Positions 9,956 to 20,698 of a stretch of DNA of 64,000 nucleotides are shown here, piece by piece; within the stretch, counting starts at the first letter, position 1, and the number at the start of each line of letters is the position of its first letter. Position numbers and translations under genes: made by a program. Under the pieces are notes generated by a model, which saw only the letters and a list, made by a program, of their open reading frames with translations, made no database searches and was not told where the DNA came from. Source of the DNA: Cymodocea nodosa (taxonomy: Eukaryota; Streptophyta; Magnoliopsida; Alismatales; Cymodoceaceae). Location of the stretch: assembly GCA_036874045.1 (NCBI GenBank), contig CM072347.1, positions 3,536,501 to 3,600,500 of the forward strand. Reading direction: 5' to 3'.

Positions 9956-10680
9956 AAAAATGTCAATCCAATTGAATTTAAGCTTCAATCAAACTAAAGG
10001 AAAATTTACCAAAAATAAAAAACATCGCTCTGACTAAAGCCTATATTTTCGATCAGACTAATGACAAAAAAAAAAAAAACTTCGATCAGGTCTAACTGGA
10101 GTTGAGATATGGTTAGACCAATGAATAAAATAAAAAATAAAAAACATCGGTCCAACCGAATTTAAGCTTTGGTCAAACCGAAGGAAAAAATACCAAGAAT
10201 AAAAAATATCGGTCTGATTGAAGGTGAGATTCGGTTAGACTAATAAAAATAAAAAATAAAAAAAACTTCGGTCTGATTGAAGTTGAGATACGGTTAGACA
10301 AACGAATAAAATAAAATAATAATAAACTTCGGTCGGACCGAAGTCAAGTCAAACCGAAGAAAAATAATAATAAAATGTTTAAAAAATCAAAAACTTCTGT
10401 TGGACCGTAGTTGGGTTAGATCGAAGAAAAATAATAATAAAATATTTAAAAAATCAAAAACTTCAGTTGGACTGAAGTTAGGCTTCATTCCGACCGAATT
10501 ATTTTTAGTTTTTTTTTTTTTAACAATATGACCATATCTTTACTTCGATACAACCAAAATTTTAATTTATTTATTTCTTTCTCAGTCTAACTGAAGTTTA
10601 CTGAAGTTGATGATTTTTTTAAACATTTTATTATTATTTTTCTTCGATTTAATCGAATATAATCTTTAGTACAACTTAAA
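9956..10680. repeat. Degenerate minisatellite with GGTCNGACCGAAG-type inverted motifs
   Basis: About nine units of 57-67 bases run from 9956 to 10510. Each starts with a motif like TTCGGTCTGATTGAAG, then a reversed partner such as CGGTTAGAC, and ends in an A-rich tail (AATAAAATAAAAAATAAAA). Around 10500 the array flips: from 10510 to 10680 the T-rich tail precedes the motif, so the last part is a mirror of the first. Some units contain near-perfect palindromes (TTCGGTCGGACCGAAG at 10328). The 230 bases before it (9728-9955) are AT-rich with nothing recognised. Confidence 0.65.
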
Positions 10681-10689
10681 TTGATGCTA

Positions 10690-11880
10690 CCAAACGTAAC
10701 CTACGAGACAACATTTTGAGCTCACGAGAGCCATTACGAGTTCCTTATCGTGCCATTCAGTACTTATGAATGTCATATTCAATGCTTGAGATTACAACTA
10801 CACCAACACCACCTCTTTGCCAAACACTCCAGTGCGACTTTGCGACACAAGAGATTTAGCACTTGGGCCACCTTGTTTTTGTAAGAGGAGTGCACCCACA
10901 GCTGGGCAAGCTTAGGTGCATACAAGAGGGGCCCTAATCTTGGTTTACACAGACATATTACCCAATTTCCTAGGCCTAAAGAAAGATGATTTCCGATGGA
11001 ACGAAGATGCAGCCATAACCTTTATGCCGCTAATATCGGCTTTACCAGACTTCACTTGAGATTTTGTTATTGGGTTTCAACACAGGTGCAATATTAATGC
11101 AGGGCAGTAAACCGCTTGCCTACTTGAGCCAAGCCTTCAACCAGTGGTAGAAGGAGCTATTGACATATGAACAGGAGCTCTTGGCCATTTTATTCATTGC
11201 ACGAAAGTAGAGGCATTGCTTGTTGGGCCAAAAGTTTACAATGTAGACTAATAATTAGCAAAGCTTGAAATACCTATTGGAGCAGCAGATTACAACCTCA
11301 ACTCAGCAAAAATGGATCGTGATGCTCATATGCTATGCCTTTATAATACAATACAAAACGGGTTTTGCCAACCAAGTGGTCGACACCCTTTCACGAAGGG
11401 AAGAGAAGGCAAAAACCGCATGTACTTTCAATTATTCAGCTAAGTGTGGTTAGAGGAGTTGAAAGGTAAGTTGAGGGCTCGCAATGTATTTAGGTGTTAT
11501 TATATTGAATAGCCGAAAGAATGGTTGCCCTGGGCTGAGTTCCGCTACAACACCACACTTTAATTGGTAATTTGAAGCGGTTCTACAAGTATCCACCACC
11601 AACCTTACTTCCCTTGGTCCGAGGAACTATGTAGGTGGCGCGACAGTAGAGGAACAACTATACTCATGGGATGATAACTTTGACCCATCTCAAGGAGAAG
11701 CTCTCCAAGCCCCAAGAATGCATGAAGACCATAGTTAACAAAAAGCGCACAGATCAAGAGTTCAATATTGAGGACTAGGTCTATATGAAGCTCCTCCAAC
11801 CTTATTGTCAAGCTCTCGTGGCCAATCGATCGTACCAGTTAGCTGCCAAGTACTTTGGGTCCTTTTAAATTCTCTAGAAG
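10690..11880 (+). pseudogene. Chromovirus-type Ty3/gypsy pol remnant (RT, RNase H, integrase tail)
   Basis: Heavily decayed pol, in several frames. Recognisable pieces in order are an RT thumb region around 10800-10900, DDFRWNEDAA near 10985 (RT to RNase H linker), NINAGQ- and LAYLSQAFNQW near 11090-11140, YEQELLAI, YLLEQQITTSTQQKWIV at 11268-11318, GFANQVVDTLSRR near 11360-11400, then WLPWAEFRYNTT near 11520 and the integrase tail REFNIED-like near 11760. The zinc-binding and catalytic core of integrase are deleted between 11450 and 11510. Higher GC than the surroundings sets it apart from the Athila and copia pieces. The frame continues as a chromodomain remnant at 13342 on the far side of a later insertion. 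Confidence 0.7.
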
Positions 11881-11893
11881 TTTAGACCTGTGT

Positions 11894-13338
11894 AGGGTTT
11901 GTATACTTGAAATTTAATAGAATTGAAAACTTTTTTCATTAAATTTCGAATGATGAGTTATTTGTGTATTTTGAAATTTAAATTTCTTAGAAAATTAAAT
12001 TTAAATCAAGTGTAAAGGTTGAGAAAATGAATTCTTGACCTAAAAGGTTAGAATTCAATTTTCTAAATATTTTATTTATTTATTTTAAAGATTTGGTTGA
12101 ATTGAATGAAAGAAACTTTTTTTTATTTTAATTTTAGTTGAACCAAAGAAATATTTCGATTCACTGTAACGCCTCCTCTATATATATATTTTAATATTAT
12201 TATTATATTTTTTTAACCTATTTTTTTCTTTTTAGCTTCATTCGTAAGTTTCACCTAATTTTAATTAAATAAAGAGTTAAATATACATATCTAGTTTTAA
12301 CAAATGATATATACAAATCAAATTTAATATATTATTTTAAATACTTGTTATAAAATTGTTATGATTATCTACGATGAAAATAGATTTTCATAAACCAAAA
12401 GTGATGATGTAAGATGTAACATTATGATTCATTAAAAGGTAAGACAACATTTTGAAAATAATTTTAATAGGTTATTTTTAATTAAGTACTCATATCAAAA
12501 GATGTGAATACCTATATTGACATTTTTTTTCCAATTATAAAAATACTTAAATTCATTTTTTCGTAGACATTCATGGTATTTTTATTATGAATGCTCAAAA
12601 TAACATATCAAATTTAATTTTGATATATCAATTAACAAGATTAAGTATATGATTCATAAAGAAAATAATGCCAAAATCAAAAGTAAAAAAGCAAAATAAA
12701 ACAATGTAATTCAAATGGGGGCAAAATGTTATACAAACTCGGTATGCCATTTTCAAATATAGGAAAAATTACTATAAGTACTAAAATTAAGATTTTTTTA
12801 AAATAATTTTAGATTTTTCAAAATATCTTAAATATAATAGTTATTTTTTGAGTTCAACATGTCATTGTTGTAGTCCTATTTATAAGATTTCTCTAAGTAA
12901 CCATTTAATTGAGATGTATTTCAACTTAGATATTCTTAAATTTTTTATCTAAGTTGTAACTTCATTCAAAAACCTTTCTTTTAACTTTGATATTCCTATA
13001 CATAAAAGTTACAATTCGATTTAATTTTTTCTTTTAACTTAGATATTTTTATGTTTTATCTAAGTTATAATTTCATTTAATTAACTTAATCTTGTCCTTT
13101 TAACTCATTTTTTAGTTAATTACATTTTCATTAATTACTTTAATTCGTTACTTCATTAAAAATCAATTCTATTCAATTCTGTCATGTGCGTAAATACCTA
13201 AATTTCAATTTCCATCAAATTCTGGAATGTACACAAATATCTGGATTTCGAATTATTTCCATCAGATTCTATAGAATTCAAATTCTGTTAGAATTCAAAT
13301 TTTGCAGAATTCAAATTCTAAGTGCACAAACAGACCCT
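11894..13338. mobile_element. Non-autonomous Tourist-like DNA element (about 1.45 kb)
   Basis: Bounded by imperfect terminal inverted repeats: the left reads AGGGTTTGTATACTTGAAAT, the right (reverse complement) AGGGTCTGTTTGTGCACTT followed by AGAATTTGAAT. Both ends sit inside one chromovirus pol remnant, whose integrase tail lies to the left and chromodomain end to the right, so this is an insertion. The GGGTCTGTTTG end and a possible 3-base duplication (GTA left, TTA right) recall PIF/Harbinger-derived Tourist elements, though the duplication is not exact. The interior is AT-rich and has no convincing ORF. Confidence 0.6.
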
Positions 13339-13500
13339 TATTGTTGAAGGATGTGGGAGAGAAGAAGCAACATGGGAAAACTTCGTAGTGCTTCAATGCC
13401 AATCTTTGGAAAGGGTCAACTAAGTTGCTACTTGGGTGTCGAAGACGATTGTTATCAAGTCAGAAGGATATTTACATCAAAATTATTGTCTAATTTATAT
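13339..13500 (+). pseudogene. Chromodomain C-terminal remnant of chromovirus integrase
   Basis: Reading across two frames gives GCGREEATWENF followed by LQCQSLERVNLSCYLGVEDD. EATWE(D/N) is the hallmark end of chromodomains in plant chromovirus integrases, where it is followed by a short hydrophobic tail. It continues the pol remnant ending near 11880, from which it is separated by the 1.45-kb insertion. The short open frame starting at 13351 runs in a different phase and is a shadow. Confidence 0.55.
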
Positions 13501-14399
13501 CTACGAGTCTCTACACTTGCTTTACATATGTGATTACTTTCCCTACACTTATATTTCATATATAACAAGTGTTTTAAGAAAGTAATAAAATTTAAAAAGA
13601 ACAAAAAATAAAATAAAATATTTTTAAGATAAAATTTTATTTTTGAAAGATAACTATTTTGATTCTAATCTAATGTTAAGATTCAATAAGTATGGACCAA
13701 GAGTTACAATCTCAAAAATTTACAATAATATAAATATAGTAAACTTAATAACAACTATATCATTATTGACATTTACTTTACATTAAGCTTATCAGCATAA
13801 TATTTATTTAATTAATTTTTTTTTCAAAATTCTTTCTCATTAACTAGACTTTCTAATATACTATTGTAATGAGCTTTAAATTAGCAATCTCATATTAATC
13901 GATCTTAGGTTGTTAGGTTTTAAGAACTGAATATATCAAGTTAATTACCCTTTAGGACTTAATTATTGAAGTATATTAGAGTTAAGATTTAACTTTTCAA
14001 TACCTTATAAAACTAGCTTCTACCTCTATTTTTCAGACTTTTTCAATTCATAATTTTTCGTTTAAAAGCATATTTATAACTAGAGTTATATCAAATATGA
14101 TTTACTAGTTATAAAGCATATTATACTTATAATATATTATAAATTTTTAAGAAACAAATCCCAACAAATACTCAATGTTTCTAAAAGTCAAATGAACTAA
14201 AAATAATTTATCATAGAAAACTATGTTTTCTATTCATAGTTAAGGTTCTCAGCACAAAACTTTATAAAGCATGATTTTCATTTCTAATTTTTTTTTTGTT
14301 ATTTTTGTTTACAAATATAATAAAATCAATAAATGCAAGAAAATCAGTAAAATCAAATAACATAACTAATAATTAACTTAAATTCAAAATTTTATTTAG
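13501..14399 (-). other. Non-coding 3' region of a Sirevirus-like element
   Basis: AT-rich and without coding sequence. The stretch at 13860-13960 (TAATGAGCTTTAAATTAGCA, then a TTAGGTTGTTAGGTT motif) resembles 25470-25530, which occupies the same place, 3' of a minus-strand copia RNase H. It is therefore probably the untranslated region between pol and ORF3 of the same family. Confidence 0.4.
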
Positions 14400-15660
14400 A
14401 TTAGTGGATAGGTGGCAAATATTTGACAATCTACATATTCCTAGATTCATTCTAAGTTTAGCGAAATTATTTTTGTCTAAGAGTTTAGTAAAAAGATCAG
14501 ATAATTTGTCTAATGTAGGAATGAATTATGATCTAATATTTTCCTTAAATGCATTATTCCTTAAAAAGTGATGTCTCACTTCTATATATTTTGTTTTTTA
14601 GTGTAAAATAGAATTTTTCGAAAAGTTTATTGTAGAGTTACTATCACATAAGATTCTAGTAGGCTTATAAGTTAGTCTATAGTCTTTTAATATTTATTTC
14701 ATTTATAATATTTGAGTATAATAAAGAGCAGCAACTATATATTCTACTTCAAAGGTAAATAATGTCATACAATTTTATTTCTTATTGAACTAAGAAACTA
14801 ATGAATTTTCTAATAGTTGATATGTCATTAGTACTCTTTTTGTTAGATTTGCTACTAGCAAAATCAACTCCACTGTACCTAATCAAATCTATGGAGCTAC
14901 GTTTAGAATAAAATAAACTAAATTCTTGTAAATATCTAAATATTTTTTTAATAACAATTAGATGTGACTCTTTAGGTTGAACTTGAAATCCTACACAAGT
15001 ATAAACACTAAACATTATATTTATTCTACTTATTAAATACAATAATGATCCTATCATATCTTTATATTTCTTTTTGTCTACAAACTTTTCAACCTCATTT
15101 TTGTCTAACTTGATACTTGTGCTCATAAGTGTACACTTTATTTTACTATCTTGAAATTCAAATATTTTTATTAAATATCTTGTGTATTTTCTTGACAAAT
15201 AAAAGTACCCTTATCTAACTAGTTAATTTGCAAACCTAAAAAATAATTCAGTTCACCCATTATATTCATTTAAAACTGATTAAACGTATCATTTGCAAAA
15301 GTTTTGCACATGTTTTCATCAATTGAACCAAATATGATATCATCAATGTAGATTTGAACTATAAAAATTTCTTTTCCAATCTTCTTGATAAATAAAGTAT
15401 AATCTACTTTACCTATTGAAAATTTCTTTTCAATTAGAAATTTTTTTAGTTATTTATACCATGACCTAAGAGCTTGTTTTAAACCATATAAAACTTTCTT
15501 TAACTTAAATACGTAATTTGGATACATTTCACTTTGATAGAGTTTCATCATAATATTATGATAGTTTAAAGTTTATATAGCATGCAAATGCAAATAATAT
15601 CTTAATAACTTCTATTCTAGCTATAGGAGTAAAAGTTTCATCATAATCAATTCATTTTTT
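14400..15660 (-). pseudogene. Ty1/copia (Sirevirus-like) RT and RNase H remnant
   Basis: Minus-strand frames read, in order, IDYDETFTPIARIEVIKILF (15650-15590), a QIYIDDIIFGS-type active site near 15330-15355 (YIDD intact), KYKDMIGSLLYLISRINIMF, RYLQEFSLFYSKRSS and YSGVDFASSKSNKKST, the last being RNase H start (YSDADWAG-D in relatives). The remaining RNase H, down to 14400, is broken by several stops. In live elements this polyprotein part copies RNA into DNA. At its 5' end it is cut by a plus-strand LTR at 15681. Confidence 0.75.
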
Positions 15661-15680
15661 CTAATTATTGAAAGGTCATT

Positions 15681-16945
15681 TGTATTTTAATAATGTAAAA
15701 ACCTATGTGAGGAGCTTTTGTATTTCACTAGTATAGATGCACAAGCCAAACATAAGATAAGCTAGACGGATGCTGCACAAATCTGTTAAATAAGAGACAA
15801 TTCATTAAGTTAGGTAACTTAACGTGTAAAAACAAAAGGAAGAACTCATTGAGTTAAGTAACTCAACGTGTATTTACAAGTTTTTCAAGGTAACAAAACT
15901 TGTTGAGTTAACAAAAAGCACATGCAACTAACTTAAATAGAACAAAAGAAAGAACTCATTGAGTTAGGTAACACAACATATATTTACAAATTTTACAAGG
16001 TAGCACAACTCATTGAATTAGTAGATAGCACGTGCAACCAACTTCAGTATTACATGATAGAATAGAAGAAAGAACTTGTTGAGTTAGGTAACTCAACATG
16101 TATTACAAGCTTACAATGTAATACAACTCATTGAGTTAGCATAACTCAATGTGTACTTACAAAAATAAGGTAGAACAGATCTTACATACACAACTCGATA
16201 AATTAGCAAGTCTCACATGATAGAACTCGTTAATTAGCATAACTTAACATGTATTTATAGAAGATAAGGCAAAACAACTCGTTAAGTTAGCAATAACATA
16301 ATGACCTAAAGCAAGATTGAATTTAGAAGATTCCTGATAGTCATTAAATGGTAACTTACTATTTTTAGGACTAACAAATCATCAAGTACATCAGATTGCA
16401 TAACATTGGAAGAAAATCGATCGTTGCATTCCTCAGTATAAAGAGGGATCAAAGACTATAACAAGATAACATTTACATACTTATAGAGAGAACAAGAATT
16501 CACGAGATATTTTCAAGCATTGTGCAGAATTCAACAAAAGCTAATTTCAAGTGCTGCAAGCTCTTAGTGTGCAAATTTTGATAAAAGTTAAGTTGGTTGG
16601 TTTGTTGAAGTTTATACCAAAAAACTTCAAGTGTTGTGGGTTGGAGCTTCTACTTGAAAGCTTAAGTGAATGGTTGGTTCTTGCTTTGACCTGAAAGTAA
16701 GTGTGTAAGTGAATTTAATGGTGAAGTCCAAGGTGTGTCATGAGGGTGGATTAGCCGTTAGGGATGAACCACTTAAAATTTTCTGTGTTACTATCTTCAT
16801 TCTTCTTTCTTTTCGTGTATAGGTTTACTTACCTAATTTACATATTTAAATCCACAACTCAACAATCATTAAAATTATAAAATACAAAGTAAATTTTATA
16901 ACATCACCATTCACCCTCCCTTTGTTGAGTCATTTAATCCTAACA
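15681..16945 (+). repeat. Sirevirus-like LTR (1,265 bp) with many GTTGAGTTA/TAACTCAAC motifs
   Basis: Starts with TG at 15681 and ends with CA at 16945, two bases before an initiator tRNA-Met primer site. From 15790 to 16290 it is filled by at least six imperfect units in which TTGAGTTA or TTAAGTTA is followed 4-10 bases later by TAACTCAAC or TAACTTAAC, often with a GTGTA tail. The distal half (16560-16760) has a CTTGAAAG-TTAAGTGAATGGTTGG segment that recurs inverted in the LTR at 20699-21763. It is inserted in opposite orientation to the RT remnant on its left. Confidence 0.7.
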
Positions 16946-16947
16946 AT

Positions 16948-17103
16948 TGGTATCAAAGTAGATTGATCTCATTTTATAGATTTAACCATTTGAGATCATG
17001 ACTTCCTATATTGCAAAGGGGTAGAACATTCATTGACCTCCCTTATTTGATGGTACCAATTATAAGTACTGGAAAAATAGAATGGAGTGTTGTTTGGAGA
17101 AAA
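16948..17103 (+). pseudogene. Initiator-Met primer site and copia gag N-terminus, truncated
   Basis: Positions 16948-16960 read TGGTATCAAAGTA, close to TGGTATCAGAGC, the complement of the tRNA-iMet 3' end used by Ty1/copia elements. An ATG at 16998 opens a gag start whose PPLFDGTNYKYWKNRMEC matches the copia gag N-terminal pattern (PPLFDG-NY--WK-RM), after one TAG. The frame stops where an Athila LTR fragment begins near 17104. Confidence 0.7.
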
Positions 17104-17225
17104 CTTGTTTGGTTTGTTTTTATGTTTATATTAATAATTTGTTTTAGAAGTAAACAAACAACTTTCCACACAAATTAGCTATTAAGTCTAATTTGTATTT
17201 TAACTATAAGTGCACAGTGTATATT
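17104..17225 (-). repeat. Athila LTR 3'-end fragment
   Basis: Matches 5440-5540 in the same orientation: AGAAGTAAACAAACAACTTT, then AATTAG-TATTAA-TCTAATTTG and AACTATAAGTGCACAGTGTA. It is only about 120 bases long and lies between a copia gag start and another copia LTR start, a trace of recombination or template switching. Confidence 0.6.
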
Positions 17226-17236
17226 AAAAGGACCTT

Positions 17237-17950
17237 TAGATTTTGATAATGCAAAAATCAATGTGAGGAATCAAATTATATTTCATAGTTAAGATAGCTC
17301 AACAAAATCAAGAGGCAAATAAATAGATACAGGTAGTTCAAAAATTGCTGCTATAGAGCTATAGGAAAATCGGACAGTTACAGGCTTAAGTATCCGAAGA
17401 ATCAGTTTAAAGCAGTCGAAACACCGTCAAATAGTTAGAAGAATAACTATCTGGAAATAAAAGTTTTTCGGAGAGTTTTAAAGGTAGCTGACTAAATGAT
17501 CAGAGAGTTAAGGCGCTAACTATCCGAAAGTTCAAGAAATTCAGAAAGTTAGGAAAGCCAACTATTCGAAACTTAAGTTAGTGAATTTTCCACATGCAGA
17601 AATCTAGAATAGAAGCTTAAAAGATTTTTTGGAGAGTTAGAAAGTTAACTATCCGAAAAATAGAAAGTTTCAAAAGGTTATAGACTTAACTATCCGAAAC
17701 TTAAGTCATCCTATTATGCACGTGTAGAAATAAGAAAGTAGTTGAAAGCTTAAAGAAAATCAGAGAGTTATTGTAGCTAACTATTTGATAGTCAAAACAT
17801 TTTGGTAAGTTACAATTACAAGTATCTGAACTTATGACACCTCACGTGTATGACTTAAAATCCCACATGGTAAAAGGACTTAAGTGGACTATCAGTAAGT
17901 TACGAGCATTCTTCAGAGTGTTACATAGCTAACCCTCCGAAAGTCAAGGA
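17237..17950 (+). repeat. Sirevirus-like LTR variant carrying TCGGATAGTTA-type motifs
   Basis: The start (TAGATTTTGATAATGCAAAA, AATGTGAGGAAT) matches the start of the LTR at 15681. Where that LTR is filled with GTTGAGTTA motifs, this one holds about ten copies of a different motif (GGAGAGTTA followed by TAACTATCCGAAA) spaced roughly 40-70 bases. So two LTRs of one family carry different short-motif fillings. The 3' end is lost. Confidence 0.6.
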
Positions 17951-18151
17951 AATCGGAAGGCTCCTACACTTTTAGTGGCTCACAAGCAAACCAGTTGGTT
18001 TCTCAAAACAGATACTAACAAACTAGATTGATATTTTGCTTTTCTTTCCTTGTAAGATAAATAAAACATAAATTAAAGTTTTTTTCTTTTCTTTTTTTCT
18101 TCTAAAAATAAATGCAAAATACACACAATATTAAAAATACAAAATCACAAT
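17951..18151 (-). other. 3' untranslated part of the F-box cassette
   Basis: Continues the similarity with copy 3 (59036-59200) beyond the stop codon: GGTATCTGTT, CCAACTGGTTTGCTTGTGAG (minus strand) recur there. The shared tail shows that the F-box segment was propagated together with its 3' flank as part of a larger element. Confidence 0.5.
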
Positions 18152-19303
18152 TTAAGAACATGATTGAAAAGTAGTGACAAATGGAATAAACATGTTAGTC
18201 TAAGCAAAACCTTTAGGCATAATTCTTCTTGCTATTAATTTTGTTTTAATATAGTTTGCTTTCCTTTTTAATTTATAAACTTGCAATATGCTATCGACAC
18301 TAAATATGAGTGTATTACCATTAATGAATTGAAATGCAGAAGGGAATCATTTAGATAATCTATTCTAAGATAATGTAGTTGTTTCTATTTTCACATATAT
18401 TTCAATATATTCCTCTTCTCACTTCCATTCATTCAGATCTTTTATAATCCATATTTGAAATTTCATTAATTTATCCCATCATCTTACTAGACATAAAGTA
18501 AGATCATCAGATTCATTATACCATACTCCTAATTGAATTTTATCATTTTCTACAGATGGTGGTTCAACTATAGCTTTAGATATACATAATATTTCTATAT
18601 ATTCATCATAATTATTTATGCTTACTATGTATAGAATAGATCTAAATGCAACTGATATATTCGTGACTAGATATATATATCCATCAAGTATCACATGTAT
18701 ATTGTTAACTAATACTTTCTCTCCTAGATATACTATAATATTTTCATTCCAAGACCTATTCATAAAATTATACACACTTAAACATAGTCCATCCCAATTT
18801 CTAGTTGGTCTCCAATAATATAAATTTTCAAGAATAATCGAATTCTTATTAGAAAATGTTAAAGCTGACCTACAATTTTCACTTAGTACTTCAAACCTAT
18901 TAGGTCTTCCTATATTCCATTCTTCTCTAGTGATAGAATTTCTAATAAAAATATCAGGTAACAGAATAGCATACCTTAGTTTGGTTCTATATATGATCAA
19001 TCCTTCATCTATTCCTATAATATAGTCTATTCCTTTTAATGTCTTTGGTGGAATTCCAGTAGTTTCTTCTATATTCAAGTATTCATAACTAATTGTACTA
19101 CGATTGAATGACTTCCATAAAAATCCATCTCTACTATTACTCATCTTTGCAGCTTGTAGTCTATGAAAATATTTTTCTCTAACACATTTCTTAATTTGTC
19201 TTGACACACAACATAATCTGCACAGATCTTTAGCTGATAAATTACTCAATATTTCTCTTAATGCATCCAACGATAATTCTATTTGTTATGATTTTGTATT
19301 CAT
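18152..19303 (-). pseudogene. F-box-like ORF carried by an Athila-type element (copy 1, most complete)
   Basis: Plant F-box proteins recruit targets to SCF ubiquitin ligases. The reading starts at ATG 19303, meets a TAA at codon 6, then runs open from 19285 to about 18482. The F-box-like part is LDALREILSNLSAKDLCRLC followed by CVSRQ, close to L---L-EIL-RLP-KDL-R-RCVSR; a leading LP is absent. A beta-rich region follows, with GLIIYRTKLRYAILLPD, LCLSVYNFMNRSW and LGVWYNESDDLTLCLVR, the shape of F-box-associated domains. After TGA near 18481 the phase holds through MKFQIWI, FQFINGNTLIFSVDSILQVY to a TAA at 18152, about 380 codons. It lies 3' of Athila-type gag (20692-19500) with no pol between, and is preceded by TTGAGTTA motifs (19370-19430). 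Homologues lie at 35590-36391 and 57999-59035. F-box assignment is by pattern only. Confidence 0.65.
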
Positions 19304-20692
19304 CAACATAAAACAAAATTTAAAAGAGATAAAATTAATATAGCGACTTACATATACCTCTATAGAGTTAAGTCGTAACTCAACAGATTAAGTTCATTGA
19401 GTTAAGTAATAACTCTACGGTACTACTAACTATAACTAAAACTTTCAAAAAAAATTTCTATATTTTTCTACATACTATATTATACATAGTTGCTAATAAT
19501 TGTACTACTTCATTCATCTTCCCTCCCATAGGAGGTATCAATTTCATTAACAGTTCTATTCAAAGGATTAGGTATTACTTGAATTGGTAGTCCTCCTATA
19601 GGTCTAACTTCTATTGATTCTTTCTATCTAAAGGGTATATTTCTATTCATATTCTAATTTTGAATGGCAGCATTTCCAAATACATAATCTAGACGATTGT
19701 TTAATTGCTGAATAATTCTTTATTTTAGATCCTTGTTCAATTAATGTTTCATAACTTATGTTTTTATCATTTATATTTTCTCCTCCCTGGAAATTGTTAT
19801 TTATCCAAGATAAATTAGGGTGATTTCTCCAATTAAGGTTATAAGAATTACCAAAGTTATATTTTTGGTTTCTAGCATAGCTAATATCTAAGTCATTAAT
19901 ATTTACATTCTTTTCTGCTAGTTTTTTATTTAATGATAACTCTTCTATTTTTTTTGTTAACTCAGTTAATTTAACTTCAAGCATAGTGTTTGAATCTATT
20001 TCATGCATTCCTCTTGGTAATATTTTTTTATATGTAATAGCTTCAACTGAGTTTTTCCACTAAGCAGTTCTTTTTGCAAAATTTTCTAAATATGCCCATG
20101 CTTTTTCACTACACAATTTCAAAAATCCATTCTGACAAGTAGATTCTAATAAAGATTTAGTTGAAACATCTATACCTTCATAAATTATACCTATTAATTA
20201 TGCTTTACTCATTGCATGATATGGACATTGAGTCAGTAAATCTTTAAATCGTTCAAAATATTTCCAAAATGATTCTCTCTGTTTTTGGCTACACATTAAT
20301 ATTTTCTTTTTCTTTTTAATTGTTTAATGTGTTGGATAATATTTTTCCAAAAAAACAAAGTAAAATTCAATCCATGTAGAAGTTGAATCAGGCGATAGAG
20401 TATATAACCATCTCTTAGCTATGTTTTTTAAAGCAAAAAAGATATATCTAAGTTTAATAGCATCAATACTCATGTTTGGCATTTTCATCATTTGACAAAC
20501 TTCATTAAATTCTCTAAGGAAATAATAAGCATATTCTCTTTCTAATCCATGAAAGTGTGGTAATTGACTAATATAATTAGATTTTAGTTCAAACCTATCT
20601 CTCTTAAAGTTTGGCAATCAAATACATGAAGGTTTATCAACTAGTTCAGGATACAGAATTTCCCTTAATGGTTTTTCTACTAGAGCAGCCAT
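19304..20692 (-). pseudogene. Athila-type gag (N-terminal domain and central region)
   Basis: Starts at ATG 20692 (MAALVEKPLREILYP) and, after one stop near 20620, continues LPNFKRDRFELKSNYISQLP, HFHGLEREYAYYFLREFNEV and AKRWLYTLSPDSTSTW, the retrotransposon gag domain in which H-G---ED-Y-HL-EF is usual. The central part (20008-19643) is asparagine-rich, with a coiled-coil-like VKLTELTKKIEELSLNKKL, then NW-NHPNLSW-NN, as in Athila gag before the PIGGLP motif near 19570. A further copy of this part lies at 63545-64000. A copia LTR ends seven bases before the ATG. No zinc knuckle is evident. TTGAGTTA motifs at 19370-19430 separate it from the F-box ORF. Confidence 0.75.
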
Positions 20693-20698
20693 ATCTAT

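Noticed and set aside
15790-16290. CRISPR-like array of short repeats
   Set aside because: Repeats are degenerate, palindromic, unevenly spaced and inside an LTR of a plant retroelement; there are no unique spacers and no cas genes.
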